Shown one piece after another: positions 1-7,205 of a stretch of DNA of 64,000 nucleotides; the first letter of the stretch is position 1; each line of letters begins with the position of its first letter. The stretch covers positions 89,376-153,375 of IMG/VR virus record IMGVR_UViG_3300049855_000474. One strand, written 5' to 3'. The DNA is from a virus. A program made the position numbers and the translations under genes. The notes beneath the pieces are model-generated. The model had not been told where the DNA came from and did no database searches. It was given only the letters and a program-made list of their open reading frames with translations.

Positions 1-43
1 CTTCTCGAATAGCATGATCTAAGGTTTTTGGTTTCAGTTCCAT
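1..43 (-). CDS. Start of a leftward gene, cut by the window edge
   Basis: An ATG at 43-41 directly follows the TAA of the primase gene (TAAATG, no gap) and stays open to the edge, giving MELKPKTLDHAIRE. The zero spacing is the usual join between genes of this operon, so I read it as the next gene. Fourteen residues are too few to suggest a function. Confidence 0.55.
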   Translation of the reverse strand, partial: MELKPKTLDHAIRE

Positions 44-1036
44 TTATACGCTCACATGATTCTTAAGCCAGGAAAGCTGGTCAAGGGCTAAAGAGCCAGG
101 ATCCGTGCCTTCAGGCAAGACAATGTTATCAACATGATTGAAATAAACAGTGCCTTTAGAGTCCCCAACAAGCGAGCCAAAAGATTCTGTGCCTTGAAAT
201 AGATTTTTGGCAGCTAGGCGCCCAGCGCTATCTCCATCCATACAGACATAGACGTTATCAATGCCTAGAGTCATAAGAAGAGTACGTTTGTCATCTGACC
301 AGTTGTTTGTTCCCATCAGGCAAAGAGCAGGAATCCCGAACTGAACCAATACAAGAGCATCGATTTGACCCTCAACCAAAACAATTGTTTTTGGTCGCAT
401 AGCTGCTACGTAATCAAACGGGAATAGAATTTTACGAGCCTTAGCCCAGGGTGCGTTGTAATACTTTTGAGTAGTATTATCATCAAGACGCCTACCCGTA
501 TATCCCACAAGCTCCCTTTTCTGCATAAAAGGGAGCAGGATTCTATTGGTAGTGTATCCATTTCTCAGGTTACGCTGACGCCAGTACTGCGCATTGATGG
601 AAGTTAGAAAAGAAACGGATAGACCACGCCAGGGTTGATTCGTATAGTCAGCCCATGGGATAATATTATCTGGTAACTTCCCTGCGTCCGAAGATTCCTC
701 CTCCTCTTCCGCTATAAGCTGAGCATGTACATGATCTACCAGATCTATACCACTTGTGTAGCTTTCTTTGGAATAACCGTGACCACCTTTGAGGGTTTGG
801 AGTCCTAGATTCTTAGCAACAGAATCCCAGGAACCTTTCCAGTCACAAACCCAACAATGAGCCCGCCTACCGTCTTTAGTAATCTCGAGCTTCATTTTCA
901 GTCCATCTTCTAATGAAGGACAGGCTGGGTTTAGACAAATAGTAACAAAGTCCTTACGTTTTTCGATAAAACGTCGAGCGGACTTCAGCAACTCCTGCCT
1001 AATTATGTGTTCGGCTTGTGGATTAGGAGTGAACAT
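44..1036 (-). CDS. DnaG-type DNA primase
   Basis: Makes RNA primers for DNA replication. The N-terminus has a zinc-finger pattern: C34 and C39, then H60, C61 and C64. Residues 217-280 form a TOPRIM domain with E222 and D226 in LVEGQIDAL and the acidic pair D267/D269 in CMDGDSAG, which bind catalytic metal. At 330 residues it is much shorter than bacterial DnaG and lacks a helicase-binding C-terminal domain, as is common in phages. It lies far from the replication genes of the rightward arm, downstream of virion genes in the leftward operon. Family assignment is firm; whether it primes alone or with the DnaB-like helicase at 53741 is inference. Confidence 0.9.
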   Translation of the reverse strand: MFTPNPQAEHIIRQELLKSARRFIEKRKDFVTICLNPACPSLEDGLKMKLEITKDGRRAHCWVCDWKGSWDSVAKNLGLQTLKGGHGYSKESYTSGIDLVDHVHAQLIAEEEEESSDAGKLPDNIIPWADYTNQPWRGLSVSFLTSINAQYWRQRNLRNGYTTNRILLPFMQKRELVGYTGRRLDDNTTQKYYNAPWAKARKILFPFDYVAAMRPKTIVLVEGQIDALVLVQFGIPALCLMGTNNWSDDKRTLLMTLGIDNVYVCMDGDSAGRLAAKNLFQGTESFGSLVGDSKGTVYFNHVDNIVLPEGTDPGSLALDQLSWLKNHVSV

Positions 1037-1085
1037 ACCTAATCATTTACAAGACAAGCAAGCAATTCAGTAGAAAAGGATTTCT

Positions 1086-1547
1086 CTAGACTAGACCATA
1101 TAAAGCTAAAGGATTACCGTAATCTCTTGTAGCTCGAACGGGGTCTTGTTGGAATTGTTCTAGAAAAAACTTTTGATTTTGGTTAGGGTTGCCCTCCCAG
1201 CTCGGGAGTTCAACTACTAGGTCATTACCTACAGAAGTCCAGTTAAAGTCGTACATATAAGCAGGAGCCACCACATAACGATAGGGTCTTTTAGCACTGG
1301 ACAACCGTTGGTGTCTCATTACCTGATGAAAGAAAGGAATATCCTTAGCGAAAATCTCACTCATATGCAAATAGGGCATATAGTAACCTCGGTAAGCATA
1401 GGTATGTCCCCAAAGATGTATAAGCTTAACCAAAGGTTTATCCTTTCTTTGTGCAGACGCTGCGTAAAAGTTAGTTGTATTACCTACAGTACCTGCTACA
1501 TGTCTCTGTAGAAAAGGGTCCTGCTCTATAGGTACCCTGACTTCCAT
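1086..1547 (-). CDS. Unknown protein with a terminase-like C-terminal stretch
   Basis: 153 residues, ATG start, not recognised as a whole. The C-terminal 40 residues (LPSWEGNP ... FQQDPVRATRDYG) run parallel to a stretch of this phage's own large terminase (TWEASPEY ... NKPVTFWRDFGAQPP): a W-E-x-x-P block, a charged spacer, then P-V-x-x-x-R-D-[YF]-G. No Walker A and no nuclease aspartates are present, so it is not a terminase by itself. It may be a terminase fragment or a paralogous domain. A perfect hairpin sits just upstream of the ATG and no clear Shine-Dalgarno sequence is visible. Confidence 0.7.
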   Translation of the reverse strand: MEVRVPIEQDPFLQRHVAGTVGNTTNFYAASAQRKDKPLVKLIHLWGHTYAYRGYYMPYLHMSEIFAKDIPFFHQVMRHQRLSSAKRPYRYVVAPAYMYDFNWTSVGNDLVVELPSWEGNPNQNQKFFLEQFQQDPVRATRDYGNPLALYGLV

Positions 1548-1549
1548 CT

Positions 1550-1568
1550 GCTGATGTTTAGCATCAGC
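1550..1568 (-). other. Hairpin touching a start codon
   Basis: GCTGATG and CATCAGC (7 bp) enclose a 5-base loop, in the 28-base gap between two leftward genes and only 2 bases upstream of the ATG at 1547. No U-run follows, so it is not an obvious terminator. It could limit ribosome access or be an RNA processing site; this is inference. Confidence 0.5.
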
Positions 1569-1575
1569 TTGGTAA

Positions 1576-1887
1576 TCAGCTATTTGGAGGCTGAAGGATT
1601 CCTCTAGCTTGCAACAGCCAGCTGTCGAGATTACTCTTGAGCTGCCCGTCTACCTGCTGCGCCACGTTCTCAATTACAGGTAGAATAGCTTCAAGCAAGG
1701 CATTATGCACGTGGGGAGTAACAAATAACTGAAGTAGTATCATAGGATCTGAGGTATCGAATTTGACATCTAGAGCTATTTTACCTAGTTCAAAGATACC
1801 AGTGGGTGTTTCAGTAAAATAGGTGACTATCTTCTCACCGTTTTCAAATGTGACTGTATACTTTACAAGTGTCTCTGCTAGTAACAT
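1576..1887 (-). CDS. Unknown protein, 103 residues
   Basis: ATG start joined directly to the upstream gene's stop (TAAATG). The N-terminal half is rich in beta-forming residues (VKYTVTFENGEKIVTYFTE) and the C-terminal half looks helical. Length, position next to a likely tail gene and the tight join suggest a small virion or assembly protein, but no family motif is visible. Confidence 0.75.
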   Translation of the reverse strand: MLLAETLVKYTVTFENGEKIVTYFTETPTGIFELGKIALDVKFDTSDPMILLQLFVTPHVHNALLEAILPVIENVAQQVDGQLKSNLDSWLLQARGILQPPNS

Positions 1888-2616
1888 TTAGAGCTCCAGT
1901 TCCAATTCATCAAGAGTGAGACTTGTCATAGCAAATTGAGAAGCCCAGGCATCACGTAGTTTAGACCCATCGTGAAGTGGCGGGTTTGATTGACTAACTC
2001 GAAAAGTTGCTGCCCATGTGACACTAGCAGGTTTTTGCGCGTCCTCAGTTACTGTAATAGGACTTTCGGGCTCAAAGAAACCACGAAGTAGTATTGTAGG
2101 ATAAAGAAGACTGTGATACACAATATTTACGAAGTTTGGTCTCCCACTAGAAAGAATTTTAGGCTCATCCAGAAGAGAGAAAAAATCGTAGTAGTCTAAA
2201 AGACCAGGAGGAAGAAAGATAAGAGAAGCTGTGCCATCAGCCCGAACAGCTTCCCTTACAGGCATGATATTACCAGTCTGGAAGGTAAAGGATACAGAAG
2301 GGTCATCAAAGAAAGTAGTGCGCTTATTATCCAACCAATAGTGAGCAATATAACCAGTCCTAGTCTGCTGGGTCACACCACGCTGCTGGAAAGTCCAAGT
2401 AGTATTCTGGGGACCGGACCAAAACAGAATATACTTACCGCGATCACCAAGCGTGACTTGCTGATCGGTAGTAATTATCATGGGTATAAATTCACGAGAA
2501 ACACGTTGACCACGAGCGAGCCTTGCAGACTCTATCTCGGAAGTACGATCCGAAAAAGCCCCCAAGGAGGTTAATTGCTGTAGGATCCTGTCAGAGTTGA
2601 TTACTTCAGTACCCAT
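1888..2616 (-). CDS. Probable tail or baseplate-associated protein
   Basis: 242 residues from ATG 2616, preceded by GAGG at 8 bases; a TTG two codons upstream is a weaker alternative. The protein is rich in beta-strand stretches and aromatic residues. A C-terminal segment (LRGFFEPESPITVTED, then WAATFRVSQS) resembles, in my reading, conserved tail-tube or baseplate proteins of large phages. No catalytic motif is seen. The role is inferred from composition and from its place in the virion gene run. Confidence 0.7.
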   Translation of the reverse strand: MGTEVINSDRILQQLTSLGAFSDRTSEIESARLARGQRVSREFIPMIITTDQQVTLGDRGKYILFWSGPQNTTWTFQQRGVTQQTRTGYIAHYWLDNKRTTFFDDPSVSFTFQTGNIMPVREAVRADGTASLIFLPPGLLDYYDFFSLLDEPKILSSGRPNFVNIVYHSLLYPTILLRGFFEPESPITVTEDAQKPASVTWAATFRVSQSNPPLHDGSKLRDAWASQFAMTSLTLDELELEL

Positions 2617-2676
2617 CAGCAAAACCTCAATAGGAAAAGGAAATAAGACTGTGTTTGAGGCTATAACAGCTACGGA

Positions 2677-3396
2677 TTAATCTTCGTCGGAGTCACCCGA
2701 CACATCGAGGCTCTGACCACGACGAGCAGCAAATTCCTGCTTAGCGTACTTCTCTACAAGACCCTGGCTATTAGCCACGATGTAGGCAAGATCTGCCTCA
2801 CTAAGGTCGAGCCCCTCAAGCTCGCTACGAACTTCTCGAGCCTTCTTTTCCCTTGTAGTAAGAGCTGCGACAAGGACCTTGACACGAGCCTGGACATCGC
2901 CATCCTCATCATTGTCAGCAATCCCGACATCTTGAGGATCAACAGGCTGCGACAACGAAACGCCAGGGTTCTCCCCAACCACGATAGCATCGTGCTGCTT
3001 ATGGTAGAGCAAGGCATCGTCCTCGGGACGACCAGTCTCTCGCATCTTTCGAATCTCAGGATTACCGTAATCCAGATACTGATAGGCGCGATCGACATCC
3101 TCACGAGCGCGAGGATTAGTCTCGTAATAAGCCTCCGCCTCAGCAGGAGGCACGATCTCAAGAACGCGACGCATGATCAAATCACGGAGGTCACGACTGT
3201 TCCGGAGAGTATCGGGAGTAACACGATCCGAAAGGCAGACAGGGTGCTTGACACCAGGGATATCAAGCTTCTGAACGCGACCGGAGCGATCCGTCATCGT
3301 GAGGATGATAAGTCCTCGCGGCTTGTGGACGTTACGTACCCAAATTGGCTTATTTTCATCTAGAATTTGATCGATGTGACGAATGCTATAACTCAT
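2677..3396 (-). CDS. Probable virion protein, 239 residues
   Basis: ATG start with AAGGAG 8 bases upstream, one of the best ribosome sites in the leftward arm. It opens within the last codons of the 46-residue gene before it (TCATGAG). The N-terminus is a compact basic domain; the C-terminal half is acidic and helical, ending in a DVSGDSDED tail. The codons are richer in G and C than those of its neighbours, which fits high expression. No family is recognised; a structural or scaffolding role is a guess. Confidence 0.75.
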   Translation of the reverse strand: MSYSIRHIDQILDENKPIWVRNVHKPRGLIILTMTDRSGRVQKLDIPGVKHPVCLSDRVTPDTLRNSRDLRDLIMRRVLEIVPPAEAEAYYETNPRAREDVDRAYQYLDYGNPEIRKMRETGRPEDDALLYHKQHDAIVVGENPGVSLSQPVDPQDVGIADNDEDGDVQARVKVLVAALTTREKKAREVRSELEGLDLSEADLAYIVANSQGLVEKYAKQEFAARRGQSLDVSGDSDED

Positions 3397-3533
3397 GAAT
3401 TAGTCTCCTTAATTAAGTCTTTATCGGAAGTTTCTTTAGTAACTTCTTCCTTAGAAGACTCTTCCTTCAAATCAGGCTGTTGTTTATCGGTCTCAACAAT
3501 CTTTTCTTCTCGAACTACACCATACCGTATCAT
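3393..3533 (-). CDS. Small charged protein, 46 residues
   Basis: Starts MIRYGVVREEKIVETDK and is then almost wholly Glu, Lys, Asp, Ser and Thr. GCAGGTGAG lies about 8-12 bases upstream of its ATG, and its TGA overlaps the next gene's ATG (ATGA). The strong ribosome site plus coupled stop/start support translation. It probably leads and couples to the downstream 239-residue gene. Function unknown; likely disordered. Confidence 0.6.
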   Translation of the reverse strand: MIRYGVVREEKIVETDKQQPDLKEESSKEEVTKETSDKDLIKETNS

Positions 3534-3681
3534 ACACTACCACTCACCTGCTCTCATCGAGCTTTCTGTTTCATAGACATGCTGTTAGCAGTGGCCTCAA
3601 CAGACTGTCGCCGGGGCGGAACTCGGCGAAGATACTAATTACTTTGTAAGTTGCTATCGGCAGTTGCCTAGTAACACAGAT
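3534..3681 (-). promoter_or_regulatory. Gap with hairpins, possible leader of the left operon
   Basis: This 148-base stretch is the largest gene-free gap in the left 7 kb. A GC-rich hairpin at 3608-3629 (TCGCCG/CGGCGA, 10-base loop) stands about 75 bases upstream of the small gene at 3533. A second short inverted repeat (CTGTT/AACAG) lies at about 3582-3604. No convincing -35/-10 pair was found. It is a plausible 5' leader or attenuator for 3533 down to 1, but that is inference. Confidence 0.35.
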
Positions 3682-4002
3682 TTACATCTGTGATAACGAA
3701 TCTGCGATAAGAAAAGCAATTGTTTTACTTGTCTTTTCTACATCTATAACGCAAAGGAGCTTCTTCTCCCCAGAAACAGGCTTCCAATGAACCAAGTACT
3801 CAAAACGAATATCAAATTTCTGCAGGGTCAGCGATCCTATCTTCGTCTCTGTAATCCTGGAAAATACATCAAACTCTACAGGAGACTTAAAGAGAATCAG
3901 CTTACCTATACTGTCTTTTACAAGTTTGTGGTTAATAAGCGACTCTATGTCGGGAAGCTTAGAAGCTAAATGCTCCTCAGGAGTTCCACGACAACAAGAC
4001 AT
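3682..4002 (-). CDS. Unknown protein, 106 residues
   Basis: Chosen start is ATG 4002, one base after the TAG of the FtsZ-like gene; an in-frame GTG at 4026 would overlap that gene. The protein begins MSCCRGTPEEH and continues with a mixed alpha/beta sequence (KLILFKSPVEFDVFSRITET). No known motif. Tight coupling to the GTPase gene suggests co-expression with it. Confidence 0.65.
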   Translation of the reverse strand: MSCCRGTPEEHLASKLPDIESLINHKLVKDSIGKLILFKSPVEFDVFSRITETKIGSLTLQKFDIRFEYLVHWKPVSGEKKLLCVIDVEKTSKTIAFLIADSLSQM

Positions 4003-4003
4003 T

Positions 4004-5275
4004 CTATTTAGTATCCACGTTAGCACTTAGCTGTTTCAACTCCTGCAATCGGGCAGCTGGGGGCTCCAGACCCGAAATCATAGTAAAGACCTTCATCCCA
4101 GAGTTAGCACTTTCATAAACACCGTTATGAAGAGTAATTCCTTCATTTCCAATGATACGTCCTAAGCTGTGGAAAGCTGAATCAAGATGTTCCATAGGAA
4201 GCTCGGCAAGAACATCATCGTGAGCTACAATAATAGCCCCTGCCATATCAGCCTTGGTTAGATCAAAACCATCAGCCAGAAGAGTACCTGCCAAGTTCTG
4301 ACGAATAGCTTTACTGATATCTTCCTTGGAGTCCCATTTCTCCACAGAAGTCATACCGAAGATAAGAATGCCGTTCCGGAGAATAGAACGAAAATCAGAA
4401 CGGTCAAAAGTACTGTACTCGCTATTCTGAGCTGCCAGAATATTGAATGTATGAAGCACAGAAGCGAAATTCTGATTGGCAACCTTCCAGAAGTTCTTCA
4501 CGGAAAGCCCAGGCAAAATAGAATGAATCTTAGCATTATCAACAAGAATTAAAGTCTTGATATCACCACGGTCACAAAGCTCGATAGCTTCTTCCAAAGC
4601 TTTGAGCGCATTTGCCTGGACGCGTGCACCTTCTGAGCGTTTTGGCATAGTCATAATAACGCCAACTTTTCGCTCAGTAGTCGACTCAATCTGAGTCGTA
4701 CTCAAATATTCCTTCAACGCCCGTAAAGCAACAGACCAAGAGCCTGTACCAGAACCACCACCAGCACCAACACACAAAAAGGCTTGCTCTACATCCTGAC
4801 CATACACCCGGAGAAGCATCTCCATAATGTCTTCAAATGATTCCTCAGCCGCAAGTCTTCCTTGTTCTGGGTCTTTTCCAGCACCACCGCGATCTTTACC
4901 AATAACCAATTTATTTGGAATTGAAAGACTTGCAAGGTCCTGGTCTGTCGTATTCAGAGCACAGACGCGAACGTAGCCAAGGTCATGAAAAGCTTGAGCA
5001 ACACGACCACCGCCCTGACCAACGCCAAGAAAAGCCATCTTCAAGGCAGAAACAAATTGATCTTTAATCACAACTGTATCAAACTTAGGCTGTTCAGCTG
5101 CTTTAAACTCGGGTAATTCGATTGCCATAGGTGACCTCTTCGTGGAAGATTGGGGAACAGTCTGTTCTAATTTTACAGGAACAATAGTACTTTCGGCATA
5201 AGAGGGAACTACTTTATAGTTCTCTATGCCAGGTAAAGGCGTTCCAAAACGCAATGTCCCTTTTACATTTGTCAA
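4004..5275 (-). CDS. FtsZ/tubulin-like GTPase
   Basis: A polymer-forming GTPase of the tubulin/FtsZ superfamily. Residues 82-90 carry the first nucleotide loop (FLGVGQGGG). Residues 170-179 are the tubulin signature loop (GAGGGSGTGS). A later STFDRSDFRSIL matches the T7-loop region whose acidic residues trigger GTP hydrolysis in the next subunit. The layout is closer to FtsZ than to PhuZ or TubZ. About 50 extra residues precede the core; the track start is TTG 5275, but ATG 5128 (MAIELPEF) has a better ribosome site (AAGAGG). Phage tubulins are known to position phage DNA; whether this one does so, or disturbs host division, is open. Confidence 0.88.
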   Translation of the reverse strand: MTNVKGTLRFGTPLPGIENYKVVPSYAESTIVPVKLEQTVPQSSTKRSPMAIELPEFKAAEQPKFDTVVIKDQFVSALKMAFLGVGQGGGRVAQAFHDLGYVRVCALNTTDQDLASLSIPNKLVIGKDRGGAGKDPEQGRLAAEESFEDIMEMLLRVYGQDVEQAFLCVGAGGGSGTGSWSVALRALKEYLSTTQIESTTERKVGVIMTMPKRSEGARVQANALKALEEAIELCDRGDIKTLILVDNAKIHSILPGLSVKNFWKVANQNFASVLHTFNILAAQNSEYSTFDRSDFRSILRNGILIFGMTSVEKWDSKEDISKAIRQNLAGTLLADGFDLTKADMAGAIIVAHDDVLAELPMEHLDSAFHSLGRIIGNEGITLHNGVYESANSGMKVFTMISGLEPPAARLQELKQLSANVDTK

Positions 5276-5285
5276 GAAACAAATC

Positions 5286-5768
5286 TCAAGATTTTTTCAA
5301 AAAATTGTACAAATCAGCAGGAGTAATAGAGGAGGGTTCCAGATCAGCAGAACCCGGATAATCGCCTGCTTTAAGCATAATTACTATAGCTTCGGAGCAA
5401 AAAATGGCTTTAGTATTGAATGGATTACTCCATTTAAGCCGCAACCAACGACCTAACAAAACAAAAATCGTACCAAAAACACCAAAGTAGTCATACCTAC
5501 GACCTAACCACTGAGTGGCTTTCTGGATAGCTGATTCTTTTAAATTATCAAGTGGGATAATGTATACAATTTTATGTTTCTTATCAAAAGAAGACAAAGT
5601 CACCAGTTGAAAGCCACCAGGCACAGCTTCAAGAACCATATCTATACCAAGAAAAGAATTACGAAGAATGAGGAATGCGTGACTAACAGTGCTACGGGTA
5701 AAAAACCGTATAACTTTCGAACCTATATTTCGACTTCGAGAAAAGCCAATACTTACCTGGACTGTCAT
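5286..5768 (-). CDS. NlpC/P60-like papain-fold protein
   Basis: 160 residues from ATG 5768, with GGAGAA 8 bases upstream and one base after the upstream stop. The motifs SHAFL (H30) and IFCSEAIV (C124), with a Y-D-Y-F-G segment before the cysteine, fit the circularly permuted NlpC/P60 family (YiiX/YebB-like), where His precedes Cys. Such proteins cleave amide or ester bonds in peptidoglycan peptides or lipids. The context, a small membrane protein and tail genes, would suit an entry or lysis function, but the substrate cannot be read. Confidence 0.65.
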   Translation of the reverse strand: MTVQVSIGFSRSRNIGSKVIRFFTRSTVSHAFLILRNSFLGIDMVLEAVPGGFQLVTLSSFDKKHKIVYIIPLDNLKESAIQKATQWLGRRYDYFGVFGTIFVLLGRWLRLKWSNPFNTKAIFCSEAIVIMLKAGDYPGSADLEPSSITPADLYNFLKKS

Positions 5769-5769
5769 T

Positions 5770-6078
5770 TTAAGTTCTCCAATGATCCAAAGCGTACCAA
5801 ATAAACAAGACACCAACGACGCAAGTCAAAGGGTCACTAACCCACGCATTCAGCCAGGACTCGGGTGTAAGCCAAATGTCAGGCTTCCGAGGCTCCATAA
5901 TTCTCTCAAAAACTTCCCAAGCGAAAGCTAGGAACAAACAGAGACCCATAGAAAACCAGCGGTTCCACTGGAAGGACCACGTGATAGAGCCAAAATAGAT
6001 CCAAAAGCTGATGTGGACAATAGTCCAAACATCAACAAAAGTTCGACCAGTCTTAATAGGAAAAAGCCAATCCATCAT
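5770..6078 (-). CDS. Small membrane protein, 102 residues
   Basis: Two to three hydrophobic segments: roughly residues 15-35, 43-60 and a final VVGVLFIWYALDHW. The sequence is very rich in Trp. The start codon overlaps the upstream stop (GAATGATG). Being directly upstream of an NlpC/P60-like gene suggests a lysis or membrane role such as a holin, but no family is recognised, and a structural or superinfection role is possible. Confidence 0.65.
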   Translation of the reverse strand: MMDWLFPIKTGRTFVDVWTIVHISFWIYFGSITWSFQWNRWFSMGLCLFLAFAWEVFERIMEPRKPDIWLTPESWLNAWVSDPLTCVVGVLFIWYALDHWRT

Positions 6079-7199
6079 TCACTCTCCGATCTACAATAAA
6101 AGGTTGCGGTAGCCATATAACCAACAAAAGGTTCATGGTGCTCTAAATATACACGAAGCTCCATACCTTTTGCACTAGATAACGAGACGCTACCCAGGTA
6201 GTCCCAATCAAAAGTAGTTACAGCATGATGCTGTGAACGCCAGTTGTCAGGATCGCCTAGGGCTGGGTAGGAAGGATACGAACGAAAAGCATCATTATGA
6301 AAGTCAGCCATGGTTTTATACGCCAATCGCTGTAGGCGAATCTTATAACCAATACCATAAGGTATTCCATACGCTGTCATTTGGGCTGATGTCAGGAAGA
6401 AGTCTGCGATACCCCAAGCCTCAAATAAAACAGTGTCTCTTGGATCTACATCAGAAGAGAATTGTACCTCAGCAATATCGATCAAAAGTTGTTTACCAGC
6501 CAAAGGCTTAACTGTATATATACTATTTATGGCGTAGTGGTACGTTACTTTGATAACATCAGCAACATCTTTTACTGATTCAAAAATAACTTTACCAAGT
6601 TCGTAATTAATCGTATAATCTCCACCTGTCCCGTAATGAGGATCCTGTTCAGTCTTCACGACATCATTAACTTTCACTACAACACGAAGGGAGTGTCCGC
6701 CGGAACCTAGCAAGTCGTCTTCTTGTGTTATTCTTCCATGATAATTATCTATCACCCGGTTCTGGGCTAGGTTATAAGTGATATGATCTCCGGAGTCTGT
6801 AGCTACTTCGTCTACAATACGTGTCGCCGTCTGATACCAAGTACAAGGGTCGGTAAAATCATAAGAAAAGAAATTTGTACGTACATTCTGAGATTTCTCT
6901 ATAGCGATACGTTGGCGACCATCGGAGGTTTTTGCTGGATTAACAAGCAACTGACCGACACCCACGATATAAGCGATAGCCTCATCTTCACTAACGATCT
7001 GGATAGATGTACGATCCTCTAACCAAGCGGTAAAATCAGTAGTATCCACATCGGATACGTAAGTTACATAAAAGTACTCCAAATTTCCGGCATACAGATG
7101 AAAAGTTTGGTCATCAACAGGTTGTTTATAAACTACCCAGTGATGATTAGCGTTCAAAACTAGCTTCCAGGTAGTATAAGGTATGTATAATCTACGCAT
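6075..7199 (-). CDS. Probable tail or appendage protein
   Basis: 374 residues, ATG start 6 bases below the long fibre gene. The sequence is beta-rich with many aromatic residues and no catalytic motif. Middle segments such as VIDNYHGRITQEDDLL and GTGGDYTINYELGKVIF resemble repeated Ig-like strands of tail decorations. Its place directly after the fibre gene supports a virion role. Confidence 0.7.
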   Translation of the reverse strand: MRRLYIPYTTWKLVLNANHHWVVYKQPVDDQTFHLYAGNLEYFYVTYVSDVDTTDFTAWLEDRTSIQIVSEDEAIAYIVGVGQLLVNPAKTSDGRQRIAIEKSQNVRTNFFSYDFTDPCTWYQTATRIVDEVATDSGDHITYNLAQNRVIDNYHGRITQEDDLLGSGGHSLRVVVKVNDVVKTEQDPHYGTGGDYTINYELGKVIFESVKDVADVIKVTYHYAINSIYTVKPLAGKQLLIDIAEVQFSSDVDPRDTVLFEAWGIADFFLTSAQMTAYGIPYGIGYKIRLQRLAYKTMADFHNDAFRSYPSYPALGDPDNWRSQHHAVTTFDWDYLGSVSLSSAKGMELRVYLEHHEPFVGYMATATFYCRSESE

Positions 7200-7205
7200 T
7201 TTGCC

